Made by a program: the position numbers and the translations under genes
Shown here: positions 12,089 to 22,244 of the stretch, piece by piece
Layout: each line of letters begins with the position of its first letter
Position numbering within the stretch: position 1 is the stretch's first letter
From: Liolophura sinensis
Taxonomy: Eukaryota; Mollusca; Polyplacophora; Chitonida; Chitonidae
Assembly: GCF_032854445.1 (NCBI RefSeq)
Contig: NC_088297.1
Location: 20,595,127-20,659,126 of the forward strand
Direction of reading: 5' to 3'
Length of the DNA: 64,000 nt
The notes under the pieces: generated by a model
Seen by the model: the letters and a program-made list of their open reading frames with translations, nothing else
Told to the model about the DNA's origin: nothing
Databases searched by the model: none

Positions 12089-13009
12089 ATGGCGTCGTCA
12101 TATCTGGGTCCTGAATCGCCAAGGCCTTTGGCAGTCATTTCTGAGGGTTACCAAAAACGTTGGAACCTGCCGGATTACCACCCCTTTGAAAAGTACAATT
12201 TTGGGCGGAAGTATGAGGAGGCCATGATAAGACTGATTCACAAGTACCTGGAACTCGGGACGACCGATCGTCTCTGTTACGTCGGTGACATCACAGGAAG
12301 TCTCGCGCCCCTGCTGCGAGAACGGTTCTGTTTACTGGAGCCAATGACAGCTGTGATTCCGGGGCACGTGCGTTACCTAACAACAGACAACAGTGTCATC
12401 CCAGTGCCCATCGCCCACACAGGCGCAGACGAGTATTTTCGGCTACAGGCAGCGGCTAATCAGAGCATTTCTGGTGGAAAACCCGCCAAGGGAATGTTCG
12501 ACAAAGTTATTCTTAAAGACGCAGTTTCGTCTCTGGAAAACCCAATTGAAACGTACCAAAATATTCTGGGTTCTTGTGGTCCAGATGGAAAACTTCTCAT
12601 AATTCATAGAGCCGGCAATTTAAACACGCTGCCTCTGTTTCGGGATGCGAAACAGCGGATTGATGAAACTGACAAGCCGTACGAAACTATCCTCAAAGAC
12701 TTGTACGCCTGTAACTTTGACGTCAAGTGGAATATTGAGTACGTACCCGTGCGGATGGCAAAAATAAAATGGCTGACCATGATGAAGGATAAATTCCCGC
12801 CTGAAATGCAAATGCTAAGTAATTTCGAAATTTTTTCTGGTGTTCGCGATCTCTCTGAAGGCGTCCTAAAATACGAAGGAGAAGAAGTAGAGTTTTTGGA
12901 CAGGTTGCTCTTCATCACGGCCACGCCCTCCTTTACGGAACTGGCGTATCCTAGAGTTCAAAAATACGGAGCCAATCGATTTAAACCTTTCCGACCATTG
13001 GTAACGTAA
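12089..13009 (+). CDS. Intronless methyltransferase-fold protein, 306 aa
   Basis: Single open frame with a good start context (accacaATGGCG). The pattern is that of a class I S-adenosylmethionine-dependent methyltransferase: residues 60-77 (DRLCYVGDITGSLAPLL) sit where motif I should be, residues 137-150 (FDKVILKDAVSSLE) fit the motif IV region, and residues 162-174 (SCGPDGKLLIIHR) fit the post-motif beta-strand with PDG for the usual PGG. The C-terminal part (residues 228-281: KWLTMMKDKFPPEMQMLSNF, then a strand FLDRLLFITATP) resembles the substrate-side cap seen in small-molecule enzymes of the fold. Motif I lacks the canonical GxGxG, so cofactor binding may be altered or lost. I know no named orthologue; a retrocopy origin or a lineage-specific intronless family are both possible. 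No paralogue lies nearby. Confidence 0.8.
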   Translation: MASSYLGPESPRPLAVISEGYQKRWNLPDYHPFEKYNFGRKYEEAMIRLIHKYLELGTTDRLCYVGDITGSLAPLLRERFCLLEPMTAVIPGHVRYLTTDNSVIPVPIAHTGADEYFRLQAAANQSISGGKPAKGMFDKVILKDAVSSLENPIETYQNILGSCGPDGKLLIIHRAGNLNTLPLFRDAKQRIDETDKPYETILKDLYACNFDVKWNIEYVPVRMAKIKWLTMMKDKFPPEMQMLSNFEIFSGVRDLSEGVLKYEGEEVEFLDRLLFITATPSFTELAYPRVQKYGANRFKPFRPLVT

Positions 13010-13208
13010 AAATGGAACTAGAAGTGACTAATGATATCAGAGGATTCGTCTCGAAGTGAAATTGGTGTTAATTTATGCATAAGCCTAACATATTCCATTT
13101 AGAGCGAGGTGGTATGTAAATTGTGTTTTGAATTGTGTTGTGCTTTGCCCCTCCCCCCCCCCCCCGAATTTTTTTCGCAAAAAGCTATTCTCTATTCAGC
13201 TCACCAGC

Positions 13209-13214
13209 AATAAA
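13209..13214 (+). promoter_or_regulatory. Polyadenylation signal of the methyltransferase-like gene
   Basis: AATAAA about 200 bases after the stop codon, first canonical hexamer downstream. Confidence 0.6.
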
Positions 13215-13514
13215 AATGTAGATGCCATAATGACTAATCTCGTCAAACCACATGCTCTCTCGTGTTACCTCGTGTTCCACTGCACCACATGGTAAACTAA
13301 GTGCAATTCACGTCAAGGACAGCATTGCTTCATATCGACGACGTCAGGGAATTCAGATCAACTTACACACGCTACATGCGCACCAACGCCTTCCTACTCC
13401 ACGGCCTTTTGCCCATGCAGTTTGAATTTCGCTACTTCATCAAAATTGATTTTGTGGGATTCTGCTATTGTTTTGCCACTTAGAAACGTCGGAAATGGAA
13501 AGTTTTCTACCACA

Positions 13515-13706
13515 GGGGCCGATTCCAAAAAAGCGTGACTGTCTTAAGTCAGAATTTGAAATACGATTTTTAAGATTATTTTTGCGTTATATATATAAAA
13601 AAATTTCATCTCCAAAATGTCAACTTCCTATACCAGAAACTTAGCATTTTGATCAAGTTTTAAATATTTACTAAAGTCAGATATGGCTTTGTGGAATCGG
13701 TCCCAG
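13515..13706. mobile_element. MITE family M3, copy 2
   Basis: Left end ggggccgattccaaaaaagc and right end gctttgtggaatcggtccc are inverted repeats of each other. About 190 bp, AT-rich interior. Confidence 0.85.
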
Positions 13707-14052
13707 GCAAAGTTTCCATCATTTGTCTAAGCCAAAATATGTGGTAGCAGTGCGGTACGTCCTTTCTGTTTTTACTGCTCTGAACTGCACTATATATGTA
13801 TATATGTATATTTTATAACACCATGCCTGCTTGTAAGTCGACAAATGACAAAATATAACGTATCTGCTAGTGACAATGTAATATTAAATATGTATAATAT
13901 TAACAGTGTGTTAAGTTGTTCCCATATTTGTGATCCATTTTCATACTGATGACAATATTTCGATATGGTTGAGCTTATGTAGCCTACTGTCTCCAAAGGT
14001 ATTTGCGTTGTGGGTTAAAACGTATATAGCCTTAGGAATATGGTGGTCATTT

Positions 14053-14259
14053 GGAGGCCTCCGTGGCCGAGGTTTAGTGTGCCAGCGCGGCGCAATGACT
14101 CAAGAGCGTCTTGCCAACGCGATCGCTGCTCCTCTTTGACCATACGTGGGACGGCCAGCCTGCAGTCCGGTCGTGTTCCTCCCACCATAATGCTGACCGC
14201 CGATCTATAAATGAAATATTCTTGAGCACGGCGTAAAACACCAATCAAATAAATAAACT
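14053..14259 (+). mobile_element. SINE family 1 copy
   Basis: Head ggcctccgtggccgag, diverged middle, then tttc/cctcccaccataatgctg, gaaatattcttgagcacggc and an aataaataaa tail. A box recognisable; B box eroded. Confidence 0.85.
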
Positions 14260-14587
14260 ACTTAATGAATAGTAGTCATTTATATCAGGGTGGACATGCA
14301 GGTGTAAATAATCGGGAAGCTATTAATCTGTTGGATGGATGAACATGCCGACCTGTTTATATAGTGCTACATTACTGGGACGCCGCGCTGACTGGTCGAT
14401 TGAATGGTGATTGATTCCGTGCTTAAAAAATTTTTCAATATGACAGCTATTAATTTGTGAGGAAAGTGGAATGCCCTGAGTAACGCGAGGTATAACTGAC
14501 AAACCTTCGTGCTTACAGTTGTAGCTGAAACAGCGAGAGCTGGAAGGAAACACGTGAGCGGCCACCTTTGTCAAGAGCTGAGCGCTA

Positions 14588-14773
14588 AGCCGATTCCGCA
14601 ATGCCATTTCTGACTTCAGTCAAACTTTAAAATACGATCTTAAAGCTTACATTTGGGCTTTATCTTAAGACAAATGTATACAAATTTCAACCATTAGTAC
14701 CAAAAACTAAGCATCGTACAGAGTTTTTAAATTTTGACTTAAGCGGAAAAAGGCTTTGTGGAATTGATCCCTG
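14588..14773. mobile_element. MITE family M3, copy 3
   Basis: Left ccgattccgcaatgcc, right ggctttgtggaattgatccc; inner acttaag-type repeats. Same family as 13515, more diverged. Confidence 0.7.
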
Positions 14774-14859
14774 ATCCAGCGAGGCTCCCGCCATGAATTG
14801 TATTGACTCCTTTATGCCGGTCACAGACAAATAATACTGGGCGATCTTTGTTGATTTGG

Positions 14860-15010
14860 TTTTTGATTAACGTGGTGCTCAAGAATTTTCACTTATACGA
14901 TGACGGTAAGTTTTGTGAGTTTAGGAACCCGGAGTGCCTGGTGGAAACCACCGATCTTTTGTAAGTTTCCGACGAACTTTCCCAAGTGTGACGTATAGGC
15001 AGACTTACGC
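14860..15010 (-). mobile_element. SINE-like element family 3, copy
   Basis: Shares the tail of family 1 (gctcaagaattttcacttat, acgatgacgg) but has a different body: aacccggagtgcctggtgga, aaccaccgatctttt, gacgaactttcccaagtgtg. Other pieces at 15293, 23310, 38515, 51205 and 62510. Confidence 0.6.
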
Positions 15011-16231
15011 CATATTAGTGGAAGAAATGTCTTCTCCTGCGAATGCAAGACTCCGTACTTAGAGCCTGGTATGAGGCCTAAATAGAATTGGGTCTGTCAT
15101 ACACAAGTCACAAACAGCTGAAAGACAAATGTTGAATGTATATTTCCGGGCAGCTATCTTACAAACAAAATTATGATATACATTATTTAGATTACACAAA
15201 CCGTAATCTAAAACAGAATTCAAATAGATTATACAAGAGTTGATTTTGAGCATGCAACCGAGAAACTGACCCCTTCAAGGTTTTAATTATTTATTGGCTT
15301 GGGATTTTACGCCATACACAAGAGTGTTGAACATATATTATGACAGCTGTCCGTTTTATGGGTAGAAGAAACCAGGAATATACCACCGACCTTTTACAAA
15401 TAACTGACAATTTTTCTTACGTGTGAAACACAGATTTTCACTCGATGAGCGCGAGCTCAAGATGTATGCTGTGTTGGTGTTAGGCGAGTGATGTCCAACT
15501 TACTTCATTTATACCATCTAATAGTCCTAGCCGTTGACAAGACAACACTTTTAGCCACCTGGACATTGACACAATTCTTTTCAATTAATATTACACGATA
15601 GAATTGATAACATTCTCCACACTGATATCTATACAAAACAATAATATACACTACCTACCACACGAACTAAATGAATTACGACATCCGCAATTGTGGGCAA
15701 CGTAATCGTTTAGAAACTTTAGAGGAACGCAATTCTCAAACTCCCGCCCACGCGAATTTAATGCTAATAATATTTAGACTCATTTAGGTCCAGTGTTTGC
15801 TGAAGTACGGTATGTAATACATTGTTTTTCAAAGTGAAACTAAGCGAAAGCTCGAAAAATTGAAAATCCAGTGTACTCATACAGCACGTAGTATTGGATT
15901 AACGTTCTAACACAAGATGCTAACATAATGATTCTGCCAAATGCCATGGTGTGTTAATTTCCTGCCATAATTACTTGCCCATGCACTCATACACCAATAA
16001 AGCGATCAAACACAACAGAAGCAACTACATATACCGAAAAGTTCTACTGCTGTTGAAACGACTTGACTCATCGGTTCTGATAAAGGCAACACACATATTG
16101 GTGTATAAGAGAAGCCGTAAAGGATTGGCCCAGAACTGGAACAGCTTTCTTGAATACTGAAAATATCAGTAATTTTTTGTTCATTTTAAAACTGTTCTCC
16201 TCTCTTAAAAATCATTTATATGTATAAATTA
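15011..16231. other. Intergenic, little recognised
   Basis: A further eroded family 3 piece sits at about 15285-15425 (ttttacgccatacacaagag, ggtagaagaaaccagg). The rest shows no gene or known repeat. Confidence 0.45.
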
Positions 16232-16479
16232 CACACTAAAAATTAATCTGTTAACTTTAACAGAAAATCTGTTGTCTGAGTAATGTTAGAATGTATTCTA
16301 TTATAACATAATACTGTGTCAAATTCAACATAATACCATATTAGTCTAATATAATGTTTATGTTCAGTAAATAGAACCTGTAGTCTGTTTAACAGAATAA
16401 TCTGTTGCAATATCAGAATACGTTACGGCATCACTCAGACAACAGACTTTCTGTTAAAATTAACAGATTAATTGTTTGT
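16232..16479. mobile_element. MITE family M2, copy 3
   Basis: Starts acactaaaaattaatctgtt, ends gttaaaattaacagattaat. About 248 bp; the best preserved copy, with long inverted arms including gacaacagactttctgttaa. Confidence 0.85.
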
Positions 16480-17226
16480 ATTACAATATTTCTGTAGCGG
16501 CTGATTTGTAGTTGCACAAGTGCCACTGGTCTAAAAACAATGGACAGATCATCCACGTGATATCTTTCATTGGTCTTCATGCAAGCAACACTCACGGAAA
16601 TTTAGACATCAAGATTCAGTTTCCTTGAACGAGAAAGGCATTGATCTACCTCTTGATCTTCCAGAAAAGTTTCTTTTCCCGAAGAAAGAGTAATGGAGTA
16701 ATTTCAACGTATATATAACCTATACTCTCTAAAAGCAATGTATGGATCCAACACATCCAATGTACCACAATCCCTTCTCGTGACGTTATGTTTCATTCCA
16801 TTCCCGATGAAAGCAATAGTGACGTCATGACGTGAAAGAAAGACCGAACATGCATTTGTAACCAATGTGTGGGACATCCGGTTGACCTATTTGCAACAAT
16901 ACTGCTTACGATTGGTCAGTTGCGTTTTCTTGATCAACAGTTCGGAAAGGTCTATTGTGTAAAAAAAAAAAAAAAAAATTCACAAGTTGTATACACCAGC
17001 ACACATTAACTGTAACAAGAACATTAGTGTATACCTTGCATACGTCGTCTTTATGTACCTACCCTATTAATGTGTACCAAATTGTGTACGTATGATACAT
17101 CTTGTTTATATCGCGAGCTACCAAGCACACGTGGAGAAAACGGTATAGCCTACATTTGCTTTCTGATAGTATGTTGGGATGTGTAAAGCTATTTAGCCAA
17201 AACTATCAAACGTTAATCGCTGCTGG
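16480..17226. other. Intergenic, nothing recognised
   Basis: Includes an A-run at about 16961-16979. This is the 3' flank of the minus-strand gene ending at 17227; no clear polyA hexamer for that gene was found. Confidence 0.4.
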
Positions 17227-18009
17227 TCAACATCCGGTCTGCTGGGTCCGCGGGCTCTGGTTTGGAGTGAGGACGGTGTTGAAAGCTGAGATGATCCTAT
17301 GTCTCTTGTCCGACGGCCACTTCTCTGGCTCTCTCTGACACAGCCTGTCTACAAGGTTCTGCACTTCCTTGGCAGTGCACTTCCGGGGCCTGGCCAAGGT
17401 CTGTCGTGGAAGCTCGTGTAACACAACGGGCGCCGTTCCCTTAGACTCGGCCGGAAATCGTTCGGGGTCATAGTCCATGAGGCGGTCCACAATGTCTTGG
17501 ACTTCTAGCTTGCTGTACTTTTTCTTGTAGATAATAGGCACGGCTAACTGGATCTGGTAACCCTTTGATTCGGGAATCTTCTCTGGGTCGTAGGTGGACA
17601 GTCGATCCACAATATCCTGTACATCTTGGGCCGAGTACTTCTGCCCGGAGTTGCTGCTATTCGCCGATTCCAGGGGTGGGAACAGGTTTCCTGGTTCAGC
17701 GGATCTTCTAGCAGAGTCGTACCGACTTAACCGCTCAGTGATGTCTTTGACGCTCCGTTTGAATGGACATCGGTTGCCGGTGAACACTTTGATGGTGACT
17801 CTCTGCTGATAGAGAATATCTGCCGCTGAATTCTGCTCACGTCGGAAGCCAGATTTCCGGCTGCTCGCAGACTTACTGGTAACAGGCCGCAGACGTGGAG
17901 AGGAGCAGCTTGTCCTGTCAATGCTTGGGAAGACAGACTTCAGGCAGTGGTGGTAACGATGTGTGGTCCACGCGAACGGTGGCACATTTGTGGCGTGAAA
18001 TGACGTCAT
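17227..18009 (-). CDS. Intronless four-motif protein, 260 aa, function unknown
   Basis: Open frame from ATG at 18009 (context ctagccATGACG) to TGA at 17227. It carries four spaced copies of a motif: residues 86-104 (SVKDITERLSRYDSARRSAE, weakest), 125-150 (DVQDIVDRLSTYDPEKIPES), 165-191 (EVQDIVDRLMDYDPERFPAE) and 211-237 (EVQNLVDRLCQREPEKWPSD). The core is (D/E)VQ(D/N)(I/L)VDRL, a short linker, (Y/R)(D/E)PE, two residues, P. The rest is basic and Ser-rich with no signal peptide or membrane segment. GC is higher than the flanks, with codon use typical of coding sequence, and the copies differ at the DNA level while keeping the protein motif, which supports selection. The layout recalls small tandem-motif proteins of ciliary microtubules, but that is only an impression; I do not recognise the family. 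Confidence 0.75.
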   Translation of the reverse strand: MTSFHATNVPPFAWTTHRYHHCLKSVFPSIDRTSCSSPRLRPVTSKSASSRKSGFRREQNSAADILYQQRVTIKVFTGNRCPFKRSVKDITERLSRYDSARRSAEPGNLFPPLESANSSNSGQKYSAQDVQDIVDRLSTYDPEKIPESKGYQIQLAVPIIYKKKYSKLEVQDIVDRLMDYDPERFPAESKGTAPVVLHELPRQTLARPRKCTAKEVQNLVDRLCQREPEKWPSDKRHRIISAFNTVLTPNQSPRTQQTGC

Positions 18010-19252
18010 GGCTAGCTAGAGTATAATGTCCTTCGCTCACGCTTCTTCTGAAGCGCGAAGCTTCGTTCTAAGATTTGTAAGCTCCTTTTCACTGAAAAGT
18101 TAAAGTTTGGGTTTAGGGACAACAGATACGATCCACACTGTCTGTTCTTTCAGGTATCCCAAAACAGCTATTTCATGGACAACCTCTTCCTTTGCGATAC
18201 AAAATACCAGTATAGGAAAATCAAATCGGTCTAGTCCCGTTATTGGCAGAAAACTGTTCGAAAGACTAAATTCAGGTCGGAAATCTAAGCTGGCAAAACT
18301 TCGCTCCAGTGATGGAAAGAACCTGAGAATGTTGCGTTCAAATTCAGTTTTTGTTCACTTATATACTAATGTATGATATTGGTCTTCTCCGATGCAAGTT
18401 TAGGTGCCGAAGTCACTCCCACGGTTAGAACATTCTGCTATGCCGGTCATTTCCGGAACTCTCTTGTTTCTCAAATTCGGTATCACATAAAAATCGTCAG
18501 ACTTCATAATACGTGCGACAATTCGATGCCGTAATGCATTAGTCGACTTGTTTATACAGTTTAGGTCTATCACAGCGGTATGCTTGGGGTTTGGCCGTCC
18601 ATCAGCCAAGACTCGCAAGCGCACTAGGAACTGATCGCAGTTTCTAGAGCCTACCCGTTCACCAAAGAATTCCCCGCCCCTAACAATTAATCTCCGCTAT
18701 TAACGCTAACTGGGCAACCCGTAGCTAACACTTATATCTGTAATCTTAATTCCGGTCTTAATTCTATCCGATCGAGTGAGCTATTAAATCACCTATTAGT
18801 AACATTTTCCATTTAGTAGACTACCAAGAAAACACGAGGGGAGATTTCCATGCAAGGAAACAAATGTAAAAGATTAAATACACACTTAATTATCACGTGA
18901 CACAAGGAGGCGTGATAAAATGTTACGAATGTGTATTTTGAGCTACTTGTTGAATTTCTTAAAAATTGTACAAAATTAAAGTTCTCTTTTGCTATGGTAC
19001 AACTATGCAGCCAAATATACACAATGCTGTCTAGAAGTATATCTTGCGCATAATTAGGCGTTGTTTACTTATGTGTATAAGCGTAGATTAAAACTGTTAG
19101 TGAAATAATTGAAATGAAATGTACTAGTACATTAATTGTAAAGGAATTAAAGAATCTTTTAATGCCTGTCCTTTAATGTTTTCCCAACCCGTTATCCGAT
19201 TGAATACTTACTTGCTTTATGTATCGTGAAGGATCCAAGGAAATTGTGTCGA
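18010..19252. other. Intergenic, nothing recognised
   Basis: 5' flank of the four-motif gene. A short dyad cgcttcttctgaagcg lies near 18037-18052. Two 74-89-residue frames (18107-18376 +, 18400-18624 -) resemble no family. Confidence 0.4.
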
Positions 19253-19467
19253 CTACCTTAATTCCTCAACCTTTTCGCACATGAAAGAGCAACTTTCAGT
19301 GTGAGTTATACACCTTTGATTTTTGAGACAAATCTACATTAGTTGGGCTTGCCAATTTTAAGGCTTCAGAAAAGGTATAGTTTTATCAGTTTACACAGAA
19401 TAATGCCCTCAGAATGTTCTTGAACGAACACATTATAAACATGCGGAAAGATTGAAGAATTATAATG
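19253..19467 (+). mobile_element. MITE family M1, copy 1
   Basis: Starts ctaccttaattcctcaacct and ends gaaagattgaagaattata, imperfect inverted ends. Interior shares aagagcaactttcagtg and ttttatcagtttacacag with the 47498 copy. Confidence 0.85.
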
Positions 19468-19721
19468 TTCGAAAAAAGGCAAATTGCGTATGCAAATTAG
19501 GCACTGATGACGTCACAAACGGTCACTGCTGCATGGGTCTTACGGTAATTCGAATTAAATAAAATGGTATCCGAGAAGATCACTAGTTGGCCGAACCGCG
19601 TATATATCCCGGAAGGCCATCGCTTGACCTATAATGCTTGTATCCAGTTCCTCAAGGTTTGTCGGGCATCTGGCAAACAGCGTTTGATTCCTACCCCTAT
19701 ATGTACACGATTGATTTTACT

Positions 19722-19798
19722 TGTTTCATTGGTGTTTTAACGCCATACCCGAGAATATTCCACTTATCCGACGGCGGCCAGCATTACGGTGGATGAAC
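19722..19798 (-). mobile_element. SINE family 1, 3' fragment
   Basis: Antisense tail: ttcattggtgttttaacgcc, gacggcggccagcattacgg. Head absent. Confidence 0.75.
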
Positions 19799-20064
19799 AT
19801 TTTCACCTACAAAAACTATTTTTTAGCATACGGTGAAAACTCCAATCAGAGAAATGAATACAGCTGTATTCAGCTGAATGGGAATTCGTTTCAACCTTTT
19901 ATTTTTGCAATGCGAATGGATCCAGAGATTGAAATAATGGCTTACTATATACGTGGTTAAAGCGCCCTAGTTTTAAAACGTTATAAAATTGCACGACACG
20001 AAGCTTCTAAAATGGCGCCAAACATAATCGGAAAAAGAGAAAGATTATTCATCCCAGTGTCAGT

Positions 20065-20424
20065 TTAGTTATACTGGCTGGAGCATGATGTTACTGGTTG
20101 GAGCATGATGTTACTGGTTGGAGCATGTTGTTACTAGTTATATACATATATATGCGCTTGAAAGACTTTGTTGTTCCCAGCCACACAATGTTTACATTTA
20201 TATATGCCTGCAGTATGCACTCAAGTATACTATTACCCGGATACCCGTGAAGCTTGAAGTGCTTCAGGTTGCTCACTGAATGCGGGATGTTACAGGCTGG
20301 AGCGTGATGTTACTGGATGGAGCCTGATGCTACTGGCTGCAGTGAGATGTCACAGGCTGGAGCGTGATGCTACTGGCTGCAGTGGAATGCTACTGGCTGC
20401 AGCAGGATGTTTTCGTGTACTTGG

Positions 20425-20470
<46 letters not shown>

Positions 20471-20600
20471 TCTTGAATGACTTTGTTGTTTCCAGCCACA
20501 CAATGTTTACATTTATATATGCCTGCAGTATGCTCTCAAGTATACTATTAACCGGATACCCGTGAAGCTTGAAGTGCTTCAGGTTGCTCACTGAACCGTG
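20065..20600. repeat. 21-bp repeats and a duplicated about 145-bp block around a TA tract
   Basis: Units of about 21 bp (ctggagcatgatgttactgg) occur at 20073-20135 and 20285-20410. Between and after them, a block (gactttgttgtt...cagccacacaatgtttac through ttgctcactgaa) occurs at 20161-20279 and again at 20478-20597. A pure TA tract spans 20425-20468. Confidence 0.85.
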
Positions 20601-20963
20601 CACGGTATAAAACCTTGTGATTAAGGTACTTTTGATTAAGACATCAAAAGAGAAACATTTTAGTTGGCAAATCTCTATATAACGGATTTCAGAACATGGC
20701 CTATTGTAAACAAGCATTCATACAGGCATACAATTGTGGATTAAGAGAATGGCCTACTTTAATAAGAAAGTGGCATGTTAAACAGAAGTACTAAAGTACA
20801 AGACAACAATACATATATTCATGCAAGATGTAAACACATTCAAAAGGTATTAACAATTAATTACACAAAATTCATTATTTCAGCATAGAGTACAATATCA
20901 GCCTCACTCCAACAACAGTATAGAGCGTGCTCACCATAAAATGGACGCTGCTTGTCGCCCGAC

Positions 20964-21112
20964 ATTTATTTATTTATTTGATTGGTGTTTTACGCCGTAC
21001 TCCAGAGTAGTCCACTTATGCGACGGCGCCCAGCATTGTGAGCTTGGGGGAAGCCCACGACCAGCTGCAGGTTGCTGGAAAACCTTCCCACGTACGACCA
21101 GAGAGATTCGTT
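20964..21112 (-). mobile_element. SINE family 1, partial copy
   Basis: Antisense: tttatttatttgattggtg, ttttacgccgtactccagag, then gaagcccacgaccagctgca. Head missing. Confidence 0.8.
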
Positions 21113-21990
21113 TCAAGACAGAATTCTCATCAAAGAAAAATAAAAATATCTTTTACAAAAGCATATCACACAAAATGAGAGATATACACGCGTCAAATTT
21201 ACTTTTTTATTTCTTTGGTTGGTTCACAATCAATCATATTTTACACTCTTCTGAGTGAACATTAATCGCATGTGTAGAAAATCGTCACAGTGAAAGCCAC
21301 GGGGGTGTGAGGTGGGGGTGCAGGGTGCTTAATTAAGTTCGTTGAGTCTATTTCTACCACAAGCCCTTTTAGTCTTTTATGGAACAAACTGATCTTGTCT
21401 CTTAAAATGAAGCTGGTTTGGTCAAAACATTTAACAAGATGTTCTTGTCCAAAAATCTTTTCGTTAAAACAATGACAAGCTCTTCTTGCCCCTTAAAGTG
21501 AACAGTCTTCTTGTCAAAACATCTGACAACCTGTCCTTGACTTGCTTCTTAAAATGAACAAAGTTTCTTCTCTAAACATTTAATAAGTCCTTACACTCTC
21601 TTAAAGTGAGTAAATATCTGCCTGAGCAACCCACCCTTTGTTATTTGTTGACGAATGTCAATCTGCATCCTACTTGGGGTTTGTAAGTATCAAGTATTAA
21701 GACATTTACATGCTGCGGCATGAAGCCTGATTGCACCATTTACACGTGGCCATTTGTCAACTATCACACTCAAAAGGCCCACCCAAAAACACCCTAGGTC
21801 AAAATACCCCTCGGACAAAAAGCCCATGCCTTATGTCAACAGGGGACAAAATACTCACGGCCCCAAAGAATAAAACGTATAATTTGATGAATTCAGATAT
21901 TATTTGTGAAATAACTCCTATAAATAGAAATATATGTAAATTCAAAACAGCTTTGTGTATTATCATGCAACTTATTATGCCTTGTATTAA
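21113..21990. other. Intergenic, nothing recognised
   Basis: Contains loosely repeated cttgtc/aaaatgaac motifs around 21360-21620 that look like a very old tandem array. No gene seen. Confidence 0.4.
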
Positions 21991-21995
21991 AATGC

Positions 21996-22001
21996 TTTAT
22001 T
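21996..22001 (-). promoter_or_regulatory. Candidate polyadenylation signal of PDCD2L
   Basis: Reads AATAAA on the minus strand, 244 bases beyond the PDCD2L stop codon. Confidence 0.5.
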
Positions 22002-22244
22002 GCATGGTGTATGTATCTGTCTGTCTGTAGGAATACCCAAATGAGATTTAAATTAGGGGTGCTTTAGGGCTGGACCTTGTGTCCGGTGGATTTTTTTTCT
22101 ACACCCTTTATATTGCATGTTTGCATAAATCTGGATTCTGGTGGTAGTCGTCAATGCCCAAAGGGTTCCCTACTCAGTGACTTGGTATACAAAGGTTATT
22201 CTCCATCTCGACGAAACTGGTCAATCTTTTGAACCTCTTTTCTG

